DNA of 64,000 nucleotides, from positions 1-64,000 of the forward strand of contig JAHHQO010000001.1 in assembly GCA_020026335.1 (NCBI GenBank). Direction: 5' to 3'. Position numbers and translations under genes: made by a program. The stretch is from Alistipes sp. GTDB lineage: Bacteria > Bacteroidota > Bacteroidia > Bacteroidales > Rikenellaceae. Numbering within the stretch: the stretch's first letter is position 1; each line of letters opens with the position of its first letter. Positions 15,461-25,411 of the stretch are shown one piece after another. The notes beneath the pieces are model-generated. The model had not been told where the DNA came from. It made no database searches and saw only the letters and a program-made list of their open reading frames with translations.

Positions 15461-16075
15461 CTACTTCTCAATAATTAAATAAGCACCTTTTGCTCCCGGA
15501 ATCGAACCCTTAACCAGAAGGAGGTTGCTTTCGGGAATTACTTTCAATACTCTAAGGTTCAAAACCTTAACCTGGTCACCGCCCATCTGGCCGGGGAGAC
15601 GCTTGCCCTTGAATACGCGAGAGGGGTAAGACGATGCACCCAGTGAACCGGGTTTACGCTGACGGTTGTGCTGACCGTGAGTCTGACCACCCACACCGGC
15701 AAAACCGTGACGCTTTACAACGCCCTGATAGCCCTTACCTTTCGAAATCCCGGTTACATCAACCCAGTCCATTTCTTCGAAGAGGTCAACGGTAAGTGTA
15801 TCACCAAGATTAACCTCAGGCATATCCTTCAACTCTACGAGCTTGCGCTTGGGAGTTGTGCCGGCTTTCTTGAAGTGACCTAACAAACTGCTGGTAGCGT
15901 GCTTTTCACTTGTCTCGTCATAGGCAATCTGAACCGCCTCGTAAGAGTCCTTCTCAACGGTTTTGATTTGCGTAACAACGCACGGACCAGCCTCAATGAC
16001 AGTGCATGGAATATTCTTTCCCTCGGCACTGTAAACGGAAGTCATTCCGATTTTCTTTCCAATAAGTCCTGACAT
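15461..16075 (-). CDS. rplC: 50S ribosomal protein L3
   Basis: L3 is one of two initiators of large-subunit assembly and reaches toward the peptidyl-transferase centre. The 204-residue product has MSGLIGKKIGMTSVYSAEGK, DVTGISKGKGYQGVVKRHGF and the extension GQTHGQHNRQRKPGSLGASS near the catalytic centre. It is preceded by an unusual 68-base gap after rpsJ. Confidence 0.98.
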   Translation of the reverse strand: MSGLIGKKIGMTSVYSAEGKNIPCTVIEAGPCVVTQIKTVEKDSYEAVQIAYDETSEKHATSSLLGHFKKAGTTPKRKLVELKDMPEVNLGDTLTVDLFEEMDWVDVTGISKGKGYQGVVKRHGFAGVGGQTHGQHNRQRKPGSLGASSYPSRVFKGKRLPGQMGGDQVKVLNLRVLKVIPESNLLLVKGSIPGAKGAYLIIEK

Positions 16076-16143
16076 TTGTTGTCGTATTGTTTGTTATAAT
16101 AAAGTGAATGTTGTTCAAAAAATAGCTTCCTCAGCCCTTTTTA

Positions 16144-16449
16144 TCACACCTTGATCTCTACTTCAACACCTGAGGGGAGTTCCAGCTTCATCAATGCGTC
16201 GATAGTCTTGGGAGTCGACGAATAGATGTCCAGAATTCTCTTGAAGGTGCAGAGCTGGAACTGCTCACGTGCTTTCTTGTTAACGAAAGTAGAACGGTTC
16301 ACAGTGAAAATCTGCTTGTGAGTGGGGAGGGGTACCGGACCGCTGACAACAGCACCGGTGCTCTTCACTGTCTTTACGATCTTCTCTGCCGACTTGTCAA
16401 CGAGATTGTGATCGAATGACTTTAACTTGATTCTAATCTTCTGGTTCAT
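16144..16449 (-). CDS. rpsJ: 30S ribosomal protein S10
   Basis: S10 is in the 30S head and doubles as NusE in transcription antitermination. The 101-residue product has IRIKLKSFDHNLVDKSAEKI, SGPVPLPTHKQIFTVNRSTF and LPSGVEVEIKV at the C-terminus. It follows fusA by 8 bases, so str and S10 operons are joined, as is usual in Bacteroidetes; tuf is not present between them. Confidence 0.98.
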   Translation of the reverse strand: MNQKIRIKLKSFDHNLVDKSAEKIVKTVKSTGAVVSGPVPLPTHKQIFTVNRSTFVNKKAREQFQLCTFKRILDIYSSTPKTIDALMKLELPSGVEVEIKV

Positions 16450-16457
16450 ATATTTTC

Positions 16458-18572
16458 TTATTCTATATCCTTACGTTTGCCACTTGCGTTCTCGATGATT
16501 TCCTTAGCCAGGTTAGCGGGAACCTCCTCGTAGTTGGAGAACTCCATCGACGAAGTTGCGCGACCCGACGAAATGGTACGCAGTACGGTTACATAGCCGA
16601 ACATCTCCGAGAGGGGAACCTTAGCCTTAACCACACGAGCGGTACCCTTAGACTCCATACCGGTAATCTGACCGCGACGCTTGTTCAAGTCACCGATGAT
16701 ATCACCCATGCTCTCCTCGGGAGTAACAACCTCTACCGACATGATAGGCTCCATGATCACAGAACCTGCCTTGGGAGCGGCTGCACGGTAACCGTTGCGA
16801 GCGGCGATTTCGAATGACAACTGGTCTGAATCGACGGGGTGGAACGAACCGTCCTTCAGGGTAACCTTCATCGAGTCCATACGGTAGCCTGCCAGTGCAC
16901 CATTGGCCATAGCAGCCTCGAAGCCCTTCTGTACCGAAGGAATGAACTCCTTGGGAATGTTACCACCCTTCACCTCATCGACGAAGGTAAGACCCATCTT
17001 GTCGTCGTCTGCGGGACCAATCTCGAAGATGATATCCGCGAACTTACCACGACCACCGGTCTGCTTCTTGAATACCTCACGGTGCTGAACGGTCTTGGTG
17101 AGAGCCTCCTTGTAGTTCACCTGGGGAGCACCCTGGTTGATCTCTACACCGAACTCACGACGCAGACGGTCAACGATGATGTCGAGGTGAAGCTCACCCA
17201 TACCGCTGATGACGGTCTGACCCGAATCCTCATCGGTATGAACGGTGAAGGTGGGGTCCTCCTCAGCCAACTTACCCAGCGCGATGCCCAGCTTGTCGAG
17301 ATCCTTCTGGGTCTTGGGCTCAACAGCCAGACCGATAACGGGCTCGGGGAAGGTCATCTGCTCGAGAACGATAGGTGCGTTCTCGGCGCAAAGGGTATCA
17401 CCGGTACGAATCTCCTTGAAACCTACGGCAGCGCAGATATCACCTGCACCTACGGTCTCGAGGGGGTTCTGCTTGTTGGAGTGCATCTGATAGATACGGC
17501 TGATACGCTCTCTCTTACCGCTACGTGCGTTCAGAACGTAAGAACCTGCATCGAGACGGCCGGAGTAAACACGAACGAATGCCAAACGACCTACGAAGGG
17601 GTCGGTAGCAATCTTAAATGCCAGACCGCAGAAAGGATCGTCATCAGTTGCGTGGCGAACCTCCTTCTCGTCAGTCTTGGGGTTGATACCCTCGACAGCG
17701 GGAACATCCAGAGGCGAGGGCAGGAATGCCATCACGTAGTCCAGCAACTTCTGAACACCCTGGTTGTGGAACGAAGAACCACAGAGCATGGGAACAAGCT
17801 GCATCGAGATAGTAGCCTTACGGATAGCCTCGATCAACTCGTCAGCTGTGATAGAATCGGGATCCTCAAAGAATTTCTCCATCAGGGCATCATCGGTAGC
17901 GGCAACCTCCTCGATGAGCTTGGCGCGCCACTCGGCAGCCTCAGCCTTCATCGACTCGGGAATCTCGCGCAACTCGAAGTTGTCACGAGTGGTCTTGTCG
18001 TTGTTGTAGTAGATAGCGTTATTATAAATAAGGTCTACCAAACCCTCGAACTTGTCCTCTGCACCGATAGGCAAAACCACGGGGAGAGCAGTAGTACCGA
18101 AGTGCTTCTTGATCTGTGCGCAAACGGCATAGAAATCGGCACCTGTACGGTCCATCTTGTTCACATAACCGATACGGGGAACGTTGTACTTGTCAGCCTG
18201 ACGCCATACGGTCTCCGACTGAGGCTCAACGCCACCCACTGCACAGAATGTAGCGATAGCACCGTCGAGTACACGCAGTGAACGCTCAACCTCTACGGTG
18301 AAGTCCACGTGACCCGGGGTATCGATCAGGTTGATCTGATACTGGTGATCTTTGTAGTGCCAGAAGGCAGTAGTTGCAGCCGAGGTGATGGTGATACCAC
18401 GCTCCTGCTCCTGAGCCATCCAGTCCATGGTTGCTGCACCCTCGTGAGTCTCACCAATCTTGTGAGTCTTACCGGTGTAGAAAAGGATACGCTCCGATGT
18501 AGTAGTCTTACCGGCATCGATGTGGGCCATGATACCGATGTTACGAGTATATTTTAAATCTCTGTGTGCCAT
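16458..18572 (-). CDS. fusA: Translation elongation factor G
   Basis: EF-G catalyses ribosomal translocation with GTP hydrolysis. The 704-residue length equals E. coli EF-G. The G domain shows the P-loop AHIDAGKT (residues 16-23), RGITI, DTPGHVDF and NKMDRTGADF; domains II to V follow (AFKIATDPFVGRLAFVRVYS, GMGELHLDIIVDRL, EPIMSVEVVTPEESMGDIIG). It lies between rpsG and rpsJ in the str operon order. Confidence 0.98.
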   Translation of the reverse strand: MAHRDLKYTRNIGIMAHIDAGKTTTSERILFYTGKTHKIGETHEGAATMDWMAQEQERGITITSAATTAFWHYKDHQYQINLIDTPGHVDFTVEVERSLRVLDGAIATFCAVGGVEPQSETVWRQADKYNVPRIGYVNKMDRTGADFYAVCAQIKKHFGTTALPVVLPIGAEDKFEGLVDLIYNNAIYYNNDKTTRDNFELREIPESMKAEAAEWRAKLIEEVAATDDALMEKFFEDPDSITADELIEAIRKATISMQLVPMLCGSSFHNQGVQKLLDYVMAFLPSPLDVPAVEGINPKTDEKEVRHATDDDPFCGLAFKIATDPFVGRLAFVRVYSGRLDAGSYVLNARSGKRERISRIYQMHSNKQNPLETVGAGDICAAVGFKEIRTGDTLCAENAPIVLEQMTFPEPVIGLAVEPKTQKDLDKLGIALGKLAEEDPTFTVHTDEDSGQTVISGMGELHLDIIVDRLRREFGVEINQGAPQVNYKEALTKTVQHREVFKKQTGGRGKFADIIFEIGPADDDKMGLTFVDEVKGGNIPKEFIPSVQKGFEAAMANGALAGYRMDSMKVTLKDGSFHPVDSDQLSFEIAARNGYRAAAPKAGSVIMEPIMSVEVVTPEESMGDIIGDLNKRRGQITGMESKGTARVVKAKVPLSEMFGYVTVLRTISSGRATSSMEFSNYEEVPANLAKEIIENASGKRKDIE

Positions 18573-18586
18573 CTCGAGTCTCCTTA

Positions 18587-19063
18587 TTAGAATCTAAAGT
18601 GTGCGAATGCCTTGTTAGCCTCAGCCATGCGGTGCATTTCCTCCTTACGTTTGAAGGCACCACCCTGCTGGTTGTAGGCGTCCATTATCTCTGCTGAGAG
18701 CTTATCTGCCATGGTCTTGCCGGCGCGCTTACGCGAAAAGAGGACAAGGTTCTTCATGGAAATAGAAATCTTGCGCTCCGGACGAACCTCCATAGGAACC
18801 TGGAATGTCGCACCACCGATACGCTTTGACTTCACTTCGACTTGGGGTGTGATGTTCTCGAGAGCCTGTTTCCAGATTTCAAGAGGAGATTTATCAGCAT
18901 CCTTCATCTTCTTACCTACAATCTCCAACGAATCGTAGAAAATTGTGTAGGCAATACTCTTCTTACCATCCAGCATGAGGTTGTTAACGAAGCGAGTTAC
19001 AGCAACGTCATTGAACTTCGGATCCGGAAGTAGAATTCGCTTTCTTGGCTTAGCTTTTCTCAT
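18587..19063 (-). CDS. rpsG: 30S ribosomal protein S7
   Basis: S7 organises the 3' major domain of 16S rRNA and the E site. The 158-residue product starts MRKAKPRKRILLPDPKFNDV and contains VTRFVNNLMLDGKKSIAYTI, the beta-arm region IGGATFQVPMEVRPERK, and the C-terminal GGAFKRKEEMHRMAEANKAF. It follows rpsL by 34 bases. Confidence 0.98.
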   Translation of the reverse strand: MRKAKPRKRILLPDPKFNDVAVTRFVNNLMLDGKKSIAYTIFYDSLEIVGKKMKDADKSPLEIWKQALENITPQVEVKSKRIGGATFQVPMEVRPERKISISMKNLVLFSRKRAGKTMADKLSAEIMDAYNQQGGAFKRKEEMHRMAEANKAFAHFRF

Positions 19064-19097
19064 TGTTGTTTATTCTGCTAAAAATTTGTTGTTTCAA

Positions 19098-19478
19098 TTA
19101 TTTACCTGCCTTGGGGCGCTTGGCACCGTACTTCGAGCGACGCTGACGACGACCGTCAACACCTGCTGAGTCGAGAGCACCACGAACGAGGTGGTAACGT
19201 ACACCGGGGAGGTCCTTCACACGACCACCGCGAACCAGCACGATAGAGTGCTCCTGCAAGTTGTGGCCTTCTCCGGGGATATAGGCGTTGACCTCCTTGC
19301 CATTGGTCAATCTTACACGTGCAACCTTACGCATAGCCGAGTTAGGCTTCTTAGGTGTCGTAGTGTACACACGGGTACATACGCCACGGCGCTGAGGACA
19401 CGCTGCGAGAGCGGGTGACTTCGAGCCGTACTCGATAGACACGCGACCGTTTCTTACTAACTGTTGAATAGTTGGCAT
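19098..19478 (-). CDS. rpsL: 30S ribosomal protein S12
   Basis: S12 monitors codon-anticodon pairing at the decoding centre. The 126-residue product has the PKKPNSAMRKVARV and GGRVKDLPGVRYHLVRGALD stretches; the lysines equivalent to positions 42/43 and 87/88, where streptomycin-resistance substitutions occur, are both the sensitive wild type. First gene of the cluster, with a promoter about 60 bases upstream. Confidence 0.98.
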   Translation of the reverse strand: MPTIQQLVRNGRVSIEYGSKSPALAACPQRRGVCTRVYTTTPKKPNSAMRKVARVRLTNGKEVNAYIPGEGHNLQEHSIVLVRGGRVKDLPGVRYHLVRGALDSAGVDGRRQRRSKYGAKRPKAGK

Positions 19479-20651
19479 TTTCTTTAACTGTCCTTTTAAT
19501 TTGTTAAATTATTCTATCTCCATTGTCCAAAATGGACTGCAAAGGTACGCATTTTTTTTTATTCTCGCTATAAAATAGCATCTTTTTTCACATTTTTTCA
19601 GAGATTTAGCACTTTAGCGATACTTTTCTCTGATACTTTTTCCGAAACTATAAGGTTTCATTTATACACAAATCAAAAACCCGCTAAATTACAACCTTTT
19701 GCAATGTTTGGCTCTCGTCGTGCCGTTTTGCTCGTTTTTCCCCTATTTGCAGTCCTGCGAAACGCACATATCCCCATAACCGACAGTCGATGACCAATGC
19801 CACTACTGCCAGTGGTTCAATGTCATGGGACGGCGGATGTTCTTTTCGTCCGCGCCGCCGTGCCCCAAAATTCCATGGTCGGAAGCGAAGTTTTCGCTCC
19901 CTGTTCGGAAATCGGGAAAATCGGGGGTAAAAAATATTTTTTTCTACATTTTTTCGCCCTTTGTCCGACCTTTGTCCGCCTGTTTTCGCCCCTTTCGGAT
20001 GCGACAGGCACAAATTTCCCCGGCACGCGTAAATTCCACTTTTCGGACGGGGAGAGACAGCGACCACCGAACCACCGAAGCGCATTTCGCACCTTCGGCC
20101 ACAACGGTAGCCGAGCCGACTGCAAGCCCCCGGCTTACAGCCCTTTGTTGCCCTGCGCACCTGACAGAGGGTATCGCACACCCCCGACAGCCCGCCAGCA
20201 TTCACACGGCCGACCACGGAGGATTTCCTCCTCTCATTCGGCACTGCACAACGGTTCTGCCGCGGAGTTTCGCACCCCACAGCCACGCCACGAGAGTCGG
20301 CATCGGAGCGGCAATCGCCCCACCGCCGACAACGGCAACTGTCCCCCACCTGTTTGGCGGAGTCCACTCGTTACGGGAGAGTTACACGACCGACCCTTGG
20401 GTCAGCCGTGGCGCACACCGCGCCTTCGCGGACAGGCATCGACTGCCCGCCACGACCTCCGCCCCGTGAGCGAAGTTTCCCGTATCCGTACACCTACGGA
20501 ATCATACAAAGTTATAAAAAATTAAACACATCCGCTCATTTTTTGTCCCTAAATCCGCCCCTCTTTTCCACTTTTTTGACAGAAAACCCCACTCATCGCC
20601 CCTCAAGTGACCTATATTTGTATATATAAGGGACAAATATCCCCCTCCGGG
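19479..20651. other. Long non-coding spacer between rpsL and leuS
   Basis: The first 200 bases are AT-rich and hold the rpsL promoter. From about 19690 to 20490 the sequence is GC-rich and contains long stop-free frames on both strands (for example 19797-20525 plus, 19684-20367 minus). The translations are Arg/Pro/Cys/His-rich and resemble no protein family, so I do not call genes. One small hairpin (GCGAA/TTCGC near 19880) was noted. No tRNA, IS or riboswitch was recognised. Confidence 0.5.
19540..19547 (-). promoter_or_regulatory. Candidate -7 element for the rpsL ribosomal unit
   Basis: On the minus strand TACCTTTG fits the Bacteroidetes TAnnTTTG -7 consensus. It is about 60 bases upstream of the rpsL start codon. 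A clear TTTG at the -33 position is not visible; the upstream sequence is A/T-rich, which may compensate. Confidence 0.55.
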
Positions 20652-20684
20652 TTGGTGCAACCACCGGAATTGTTTGTATCTTTG
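20652..20684 (+). promoter_or_regulatory. Promoter of leuS
   Basis: TTGG (20652-20655), 21 bases, TATCTTTG (20677-20684): a Bacteroidetes -33/-7 pair about 48 bases upstream of the leuS start codon. A second -7-like TATATTTG at 20613-20620 lacks a -33 element and is less convincing. Confidence 0.7.
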
Positions 20685-20731
20685 CACACTACTCCAACAC
20701 TGGGATTGAAAACAAAATTCGCAAAAACAAT

Positions 20732-23488
20732 ATGGAATACAATTTCAAAGAGCTCGAATCCAAGTGGCAGCAACGCTGGAAAGAGCGCGGCACCTATCAT
20801 GTGGAGGTAGATGCCACACGACCCAAGTACTACGTTCTCGACATGTTCCCCTACCCCTCGGGTGCGGGTCTTCATGTCGGTCACCCGCTGGGCTACATTG
20901 CGTCGGACATCTATTCGCGCTACAAGCGACTCAACGGTTTCAACGTGCTTCACCCCATGGGTTACGATGCCTTCGGTCTTCCCGCCGAGCAGTACGCCAT
21001 TCAGACGGGACAGCACCCCGCGGTGACCACCGAGAAGAATGTGGCACGCTACCGCGAGCAGCTCGACAAAATCGGATTTTCATTCGACTGGGACCGCGAG
21101 GTGAGAACCTGCGACCCCGAATACTACAAATGGACACAGTGGGCTTTCGTCCAGATGTTCAAATACTACTATGACAAGACCGCACAGAAGGCTCTCCCCA
21201 TCGAGGAGCTGAAGCAGCGTTTCGCCGCGGAGGGCAGCTCGGCAGTCAATGCCGCCTGCACACAGGAGTTGCACTTCACCGCCGAGGAGTGGAACTCATG
21301 GGACGAGCCCCGTCAGGAGCAGGTCTTGCAGAACTATCGTCTGGCCTACCGTGCCGACACGATGGTGAACTGGTGTCCCAAGCTGGGCACCGTGCTGGCC
21401 AACGATGAGGTGAGAGACGGTCTGTCGGTGCGCGGCGGCTTCCCCGTGGAGCAGAAGCGCATGAAGCAGTGGTCGCTGCGTGTGACCGCCTACGCACAGC
21501 GTATGCTCGACGGCCTGGACAAGTTGGAGTGGAGTGATTCGCTGAAGGAGATTCAGCGCAACTGGATTGGTCGCTCGGAGGGCGCACAGGTCTTCTTCGA
21601 CATCAAGGGTTCCGACCGCAAGCTGGAAATCTTCACCACCCGTCCCGACACCATCTACGGTGTGACATTCATGGTCATCGCCCCCGAGCACGAGTGGGTC
21701 GATTACCTCACCACCCCCGAACAGAAGGCACAGGTCGAGGAGTACATCTCGCAGGCCAAGAAGCGTTCGGAGCGCGAGCGTATCGCCGAGACGCGCCGTG
21801 TGAGCGGTGTGGCTACGGGTGCTTACGCCATCAACCCCTTCTCGGGACGCGAAATCCCCATCTACATTTCGGACTATGTGCTGGCAGGCTACGGCACGGG
21901 TGCCATCATGGCAGTTCCGGCGCACGACTCGCGTGACTACGCCTTTGCGCGCCACTTCGGTTTGGAGATTATCCCCGTCGTAGAGGGCGGTGACCTCGAG
22001 AAGGAGTCTTACGATGCCAAGGAGGGCAAGCTCATCAATTCGGACTTCATCAACGGCATGGACGTGAAGGAGGCCATTCAGGTGATGTTCAAGGAGGTGG
22101 AGAAACGCGGTCTGGGCAAGAAGCTGGTGAACTATCGTCTGCGCGATGCCATCTTCTCGCGTCAGCGTTACTGGGGCGAGCCTTTCCCCGTATATTACAA
22201 GGGCGACACGGCATATCCCCTCTCGGAGGAGGAGCTGCCTTTGGAGCTGCCCCCCATCGAGAACTTCGGCCCCACGGAGCAGGGTGAACCCCCTCTGGCA
22301 AGAGTCGAGGGCTGGGCCACGAAGGAGGGTTATCCCTTCGAGCTGTCGACCATGCCCGGTTTTGCAGGTTCGTCGGCCTACTACCTCCGCTATATGGACC
22401 CCCACAACGGCAACGCCCTCGTGGGTAAGGAGGCCAACGCCTACTGGCGTTCGGTGGACCTCTACGTGGGTGGTATCGAGCACGCCACGGGTCACCTCAT
22501 GTACTCGCGTTTCTGGAATATGTTCCTCTACGACCTGGGTTACGTGGTCGAGCAGGAGCCTTTCCGCAAGCTGGTGAACCAGGGTATGATTCAGGGTCGC
22601 TCGAACTTCGTCTATCGCGTGGTGGGCACCAACAAGTTCGTGTCGCTGGGTCTCAAGGACCAGTACGAGACACAGGAGATTCATGTCGATGTGAACATCG
22701 TCAAGAACGACATCCTCGACACCGAGGCCTTCAAACGCTGGATGCCCGACTTCCACGATGCGGAGTTCATTCTCGAGGACGGCAAGTATGTCTGCGGCTG
22801 GGCAATCGAGAAGATGTCGAAGTCGATGTACAACGTGGTGAACCCCGACTACATCGTGGATAACTACGGTGCCGACACCCTGCGTATGTACGAGATGTTC
22901 CTCGGACCTCTGGAGCAGTCGAAGCCCTGGGATACCAACGGTATCGACGGTGTACACAAGTTCCTCAAGAAGTTCTGGCGACTCTTCTTCGACAAGGACG
23001 GCAACTTCGCCCTCTCCGACGAGAAGGCCACCGAGGAGGAGATGCGTACCCTCCACAAGACCATCAAGAAGGTCACCGAGGACATCGAGAACTTCTCGTT
23101 CAACACCTCGATTTCGGCGTTCATGATTTGTATCAACGAGTTGAAGGATTGCTCGAAGCGCGAGGTGCTGGAGCCCCTCACCGTGCTGCTCACCCCCTTC
23201 GCACCCCACATCTGCGAGGAGCTGTGGTCGCTGATGGGTCACGAGGATTCGGTGTGCGATGCCCGCTACCCCCGCTTCGAGGAGAAGTACCTCACCCTCA
23301 GCAGCTTCGAATACCCCGTTTCGATTAACGGCAAGATGCGTTTCAAGAAGCAGTACTCCACCACTGCCACTCCTCAGGAGATTCAGCAGGACGTGGTTAC
23401 CCTGCCCGAGGCGCAGAAGTGGATTGAGGGCAAGACCCCCAAGAAGGTCATTGTCGTACCGAAGAAGATTATCAACATCGTTATCTGA
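20732..23488 (+). CDS. leuS: Leucine--tRNA ligase
   Basis: A class Ia aminoacyl-tRNA synthetase that charges tRNA-Leu. The 918-residue product has the HIGH-type motif HVGH (48-51, in PYPSGAGLHVGHPLGY), the editing domain with FTTRPDTIYGVTFM, and KMSKS (694-698), followed by the anticodon-binding domain and a C-terminal tail ending KKVIVVPKKIINIVI. It is monocistronic: its own promoter lies upstream and a strong terminator begins 28 bases after the stop codon. Confidence 0.98.
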   Translation: MEYNFKELESKWQQRWKERGTYHVEVDATRPKYYVLDMFPYPSGAGLHVGHPLGYIASDIYSRYKRLNGFNVLHPMGYDAFGLPAEQYAIQTGQHPAVTTEKNVARYREQLDKIGFSFDWDREVRTCDPEYYKWTQWAFVQMFKYYYDKTAQKALPIEELKQRFAAEGSSAVNAACTQELHFTAEEWNSWDEPRQEQVLQNYRLAYRADTMVNWCPKLGTVLANDEVRDGLSVRGGFPVEQKRMKQWSLRVTAYAQRMLDGLDKLEWSDSLKEIQRNWIGRSEGAQVFFDIKGSDRKLEIFTTRPDTIYGVTFMVIAPEHEWVDYLTTPEQKAQVEEYISQAKKRSERERIAETRRVSGVATGAYAINPFSGREIPIYISDYVLAGYGTGAIMAVPAHDSRDYAFARHFGLEIIPVVEGGDLEKESYDAKEGKLINSDFINGMDVKEAIQVMFKEVEKRGLGKKLVNYRLRDAIFSRQRYWGEPFPVYYKGDTAYPLSEEELPLELPPIENFGPTEQGEPPLARVEGWATKEGYPFELSTMPGFAGSSAYYLRYMDPHNGNALVGKEANAYWRSVDLYVGGIEHATGHLMYSRFWNMFLYDLGYVVEQEPFRKLVNQGMIQGRSNFVYRVVGTNKFVSLGLKDQYETQEIHVDVNIVKNDILDTEAFKRWMPDFHDAEFILEDGKYVCGWAIEKMSKSMYNVVNPDYIVDNYGADTLRMYEMFLGPLEQSKPWDTNGIDGVHKFLKKFWRLFFDKDGNFALSDEKATEEEMRTLHKTIKKVTEDIENFSFNTSISAFMICINELKDCSKREVLEPLTVLLTPFAPHICEELWSLMGHEDSVCDARYPRFEEKYLTLSSFEYPVSINGKMRFKKQYSTTATPQEIQQDVVTLPEAQKWIEGKTPKKVIVVPKKIINIVI

Positions 23489-23515
23489 TAAGCCACGGCG
23501 CGCAAGCGTCACCAA

Positions 23516-23550
23516 CGGCAGCATCCAATCGTGGTGCTGCCGTTTTTTTT
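23516..23550 (+). terminator. Intrinsic terminator of leuS
   Basis: CGGCAGCA (23516-23523), 11-base loop, TGCTGCCG (23535-23542), then eight T. An 8-bp perfect stem. Confidence 0.92.
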
Positions 23551-23610
23551 GCGATGAGTGGCGGAGGAGGGTGTTATTTTGCCAAAAAACTGCCCTCCAC
23601 GGAGTTGAAA

Positions 23611-23644
23611 TTGCGTGTCATGTCATTTTAATGTTGTATATTTG
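23611..23644 (+). promoter_or_regulatory. Candidate promoter of prfA
   Basis: TTG (23611-23613) and TATATTTG (23637-23644) with 23 bases between. The -7 element matches the consensus exactly; the -33 spacing is slightly long. It is 21 bases before the prfA start codon, implying a very short leader. Confidence 0.6.
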
Positions 23645-23664
23645 CAAAAAATTAGAGAAAATCC

Positions 23665-24750
<1,086 letters not shown>

Positions 24751-24786
24751 TCGTCCCACGCAGGGCGTACTGCATCACATATTGGC

Positions 24787-24837
24787 AAGAGCGGGTGTGC
24801 ATTTTCCCATTTCGGGGCGATGCAATAACCCGCTCTT
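24787..24837. repeat. 10-bp inverted repeat between prfA and the plug/TonB-like gene
   Basis: AAGAGCGGGT (24787-24796) is exactly complementary to ACCCGCTCTT (24828-24837), with a 31-base loop. The short T-run (TTT) after the second arm makes it a weak terminator candidate; it may also act as an mRNA stabiliser. It lies 22 bases before the next start codon. Confidence 0.55.
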
Positions 24838-24858
24838 TGTGTACGTTATACCATCATC

Positions 24859-25410
24859 ATGTTGCAAAGACTCATACCCTTTATAATTATGTTGCTGACC
24901 GCCTCCGTCACGGTGGCGGCCACGCCCCAGCAACCCCTCTACATCGTCAATGGAGAGGTCCGGGACGACATCTCGAATATTCCGCCCGATGAGATACTCT
25001 CCGTCGAGCGACTCCCTGCCGACGAGCAGACCATCGCCCGCTATGGCGAGCGTGCCGCCAACGGCGTGCTGCTGGTGAACCTGAAGCTCGATGAGAAGGC
25101 GCGTTTCACGGCCGACACCACCTTTGCCGCCTACATTGCGCGTCATGTGAAGTGGGAGCAGAACGACCCTGCGGCACGCATCGTCCTGCGCTACCGCGTC
25201 ACCCCGGAGGGGCGTGCGGAGGTCACCGAGGAGCTGGAGGCCACCGACAAGCGACTCAAACGCCGCGTGCTGAAAGCCGTGGAGGAGGCTCCCCTGTGGA
25301 CGCCCGCCACCAAGAACGGACGGCCTGCCGAGAGCTTCGGCGTGCTGCATATCCAACTGCCCGAGGGCAAACCCATGCCCCGACGGCCGGAACTCGTAAT
25401 GCGATACTAA
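24859..25410 (+). CDS. Secreted protein combining a receptor-plug-like segment with a TonB C-terminal-like domain
   Basis: The 183-residue product has a signal peptide (about residues 1-20, cut near VAA). Residues 27-76 (PLYIVNGEVRDDISNIPPDE, RYGERAANGVLLVNLK) match the pattern of the plug of SusC-type TonB-dependent receptors. Residues 82-168 match the TonB C-terminal pattern: FAAYIARHVKWE, YRVTPEGRAEV, then LWTPATKNGRPAESF and VLHIQLP. No membrane anchor or proline-rich spanner is present after the signal peptide, so it is not a complete TonB. It may be a periplasmic protein that mimics or modulates TonB-receptor contact. Function unproven. Confidence 0.7.
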   Translation: MLQRLIPFIIMLLTASVTVAATPQQPLYIVNGEVRDDISNIPPDEILSVERLPADEQTIARYGERAANGVLLVNLKLDEKARFTADTTFAAYIARHVKWEQNDPAARIVLRYRVTPEGRAEVTEELEATDKRLKRRVLKAVEEAPLWTPATKNGRPAESFGVLHIQLPEGKPMPRRPELVMRY

Positions 25411-25411
25411 A

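Noticed and set aside
16839..18281. 480-codon open frame antisense to fusA
   Set aside because: It mirrors the fusA codons; the fusA protein is unambiguous and the antisense translation has no family features.
19797..20525. Plus-strand 242-codon frame upstream of leuS
   Set aside because: Composition (Arg, Pro, His, Ser) and lack of homology suggest non-coding sequence; a frame on the opposite strand is nearly as long.
20613..20620. Second -7-like element TATATTTG upstream of leuS
   Set aside because: No matching -33 element; the element at 20677-20684 is better placed.
21296..23524. 742-codon open frame antisense to leuS
   Set aside because: Produced by the biased codon use of leuS (few codons that read as stops on the other strand); the translation is His/Leu/Val-rich noise.
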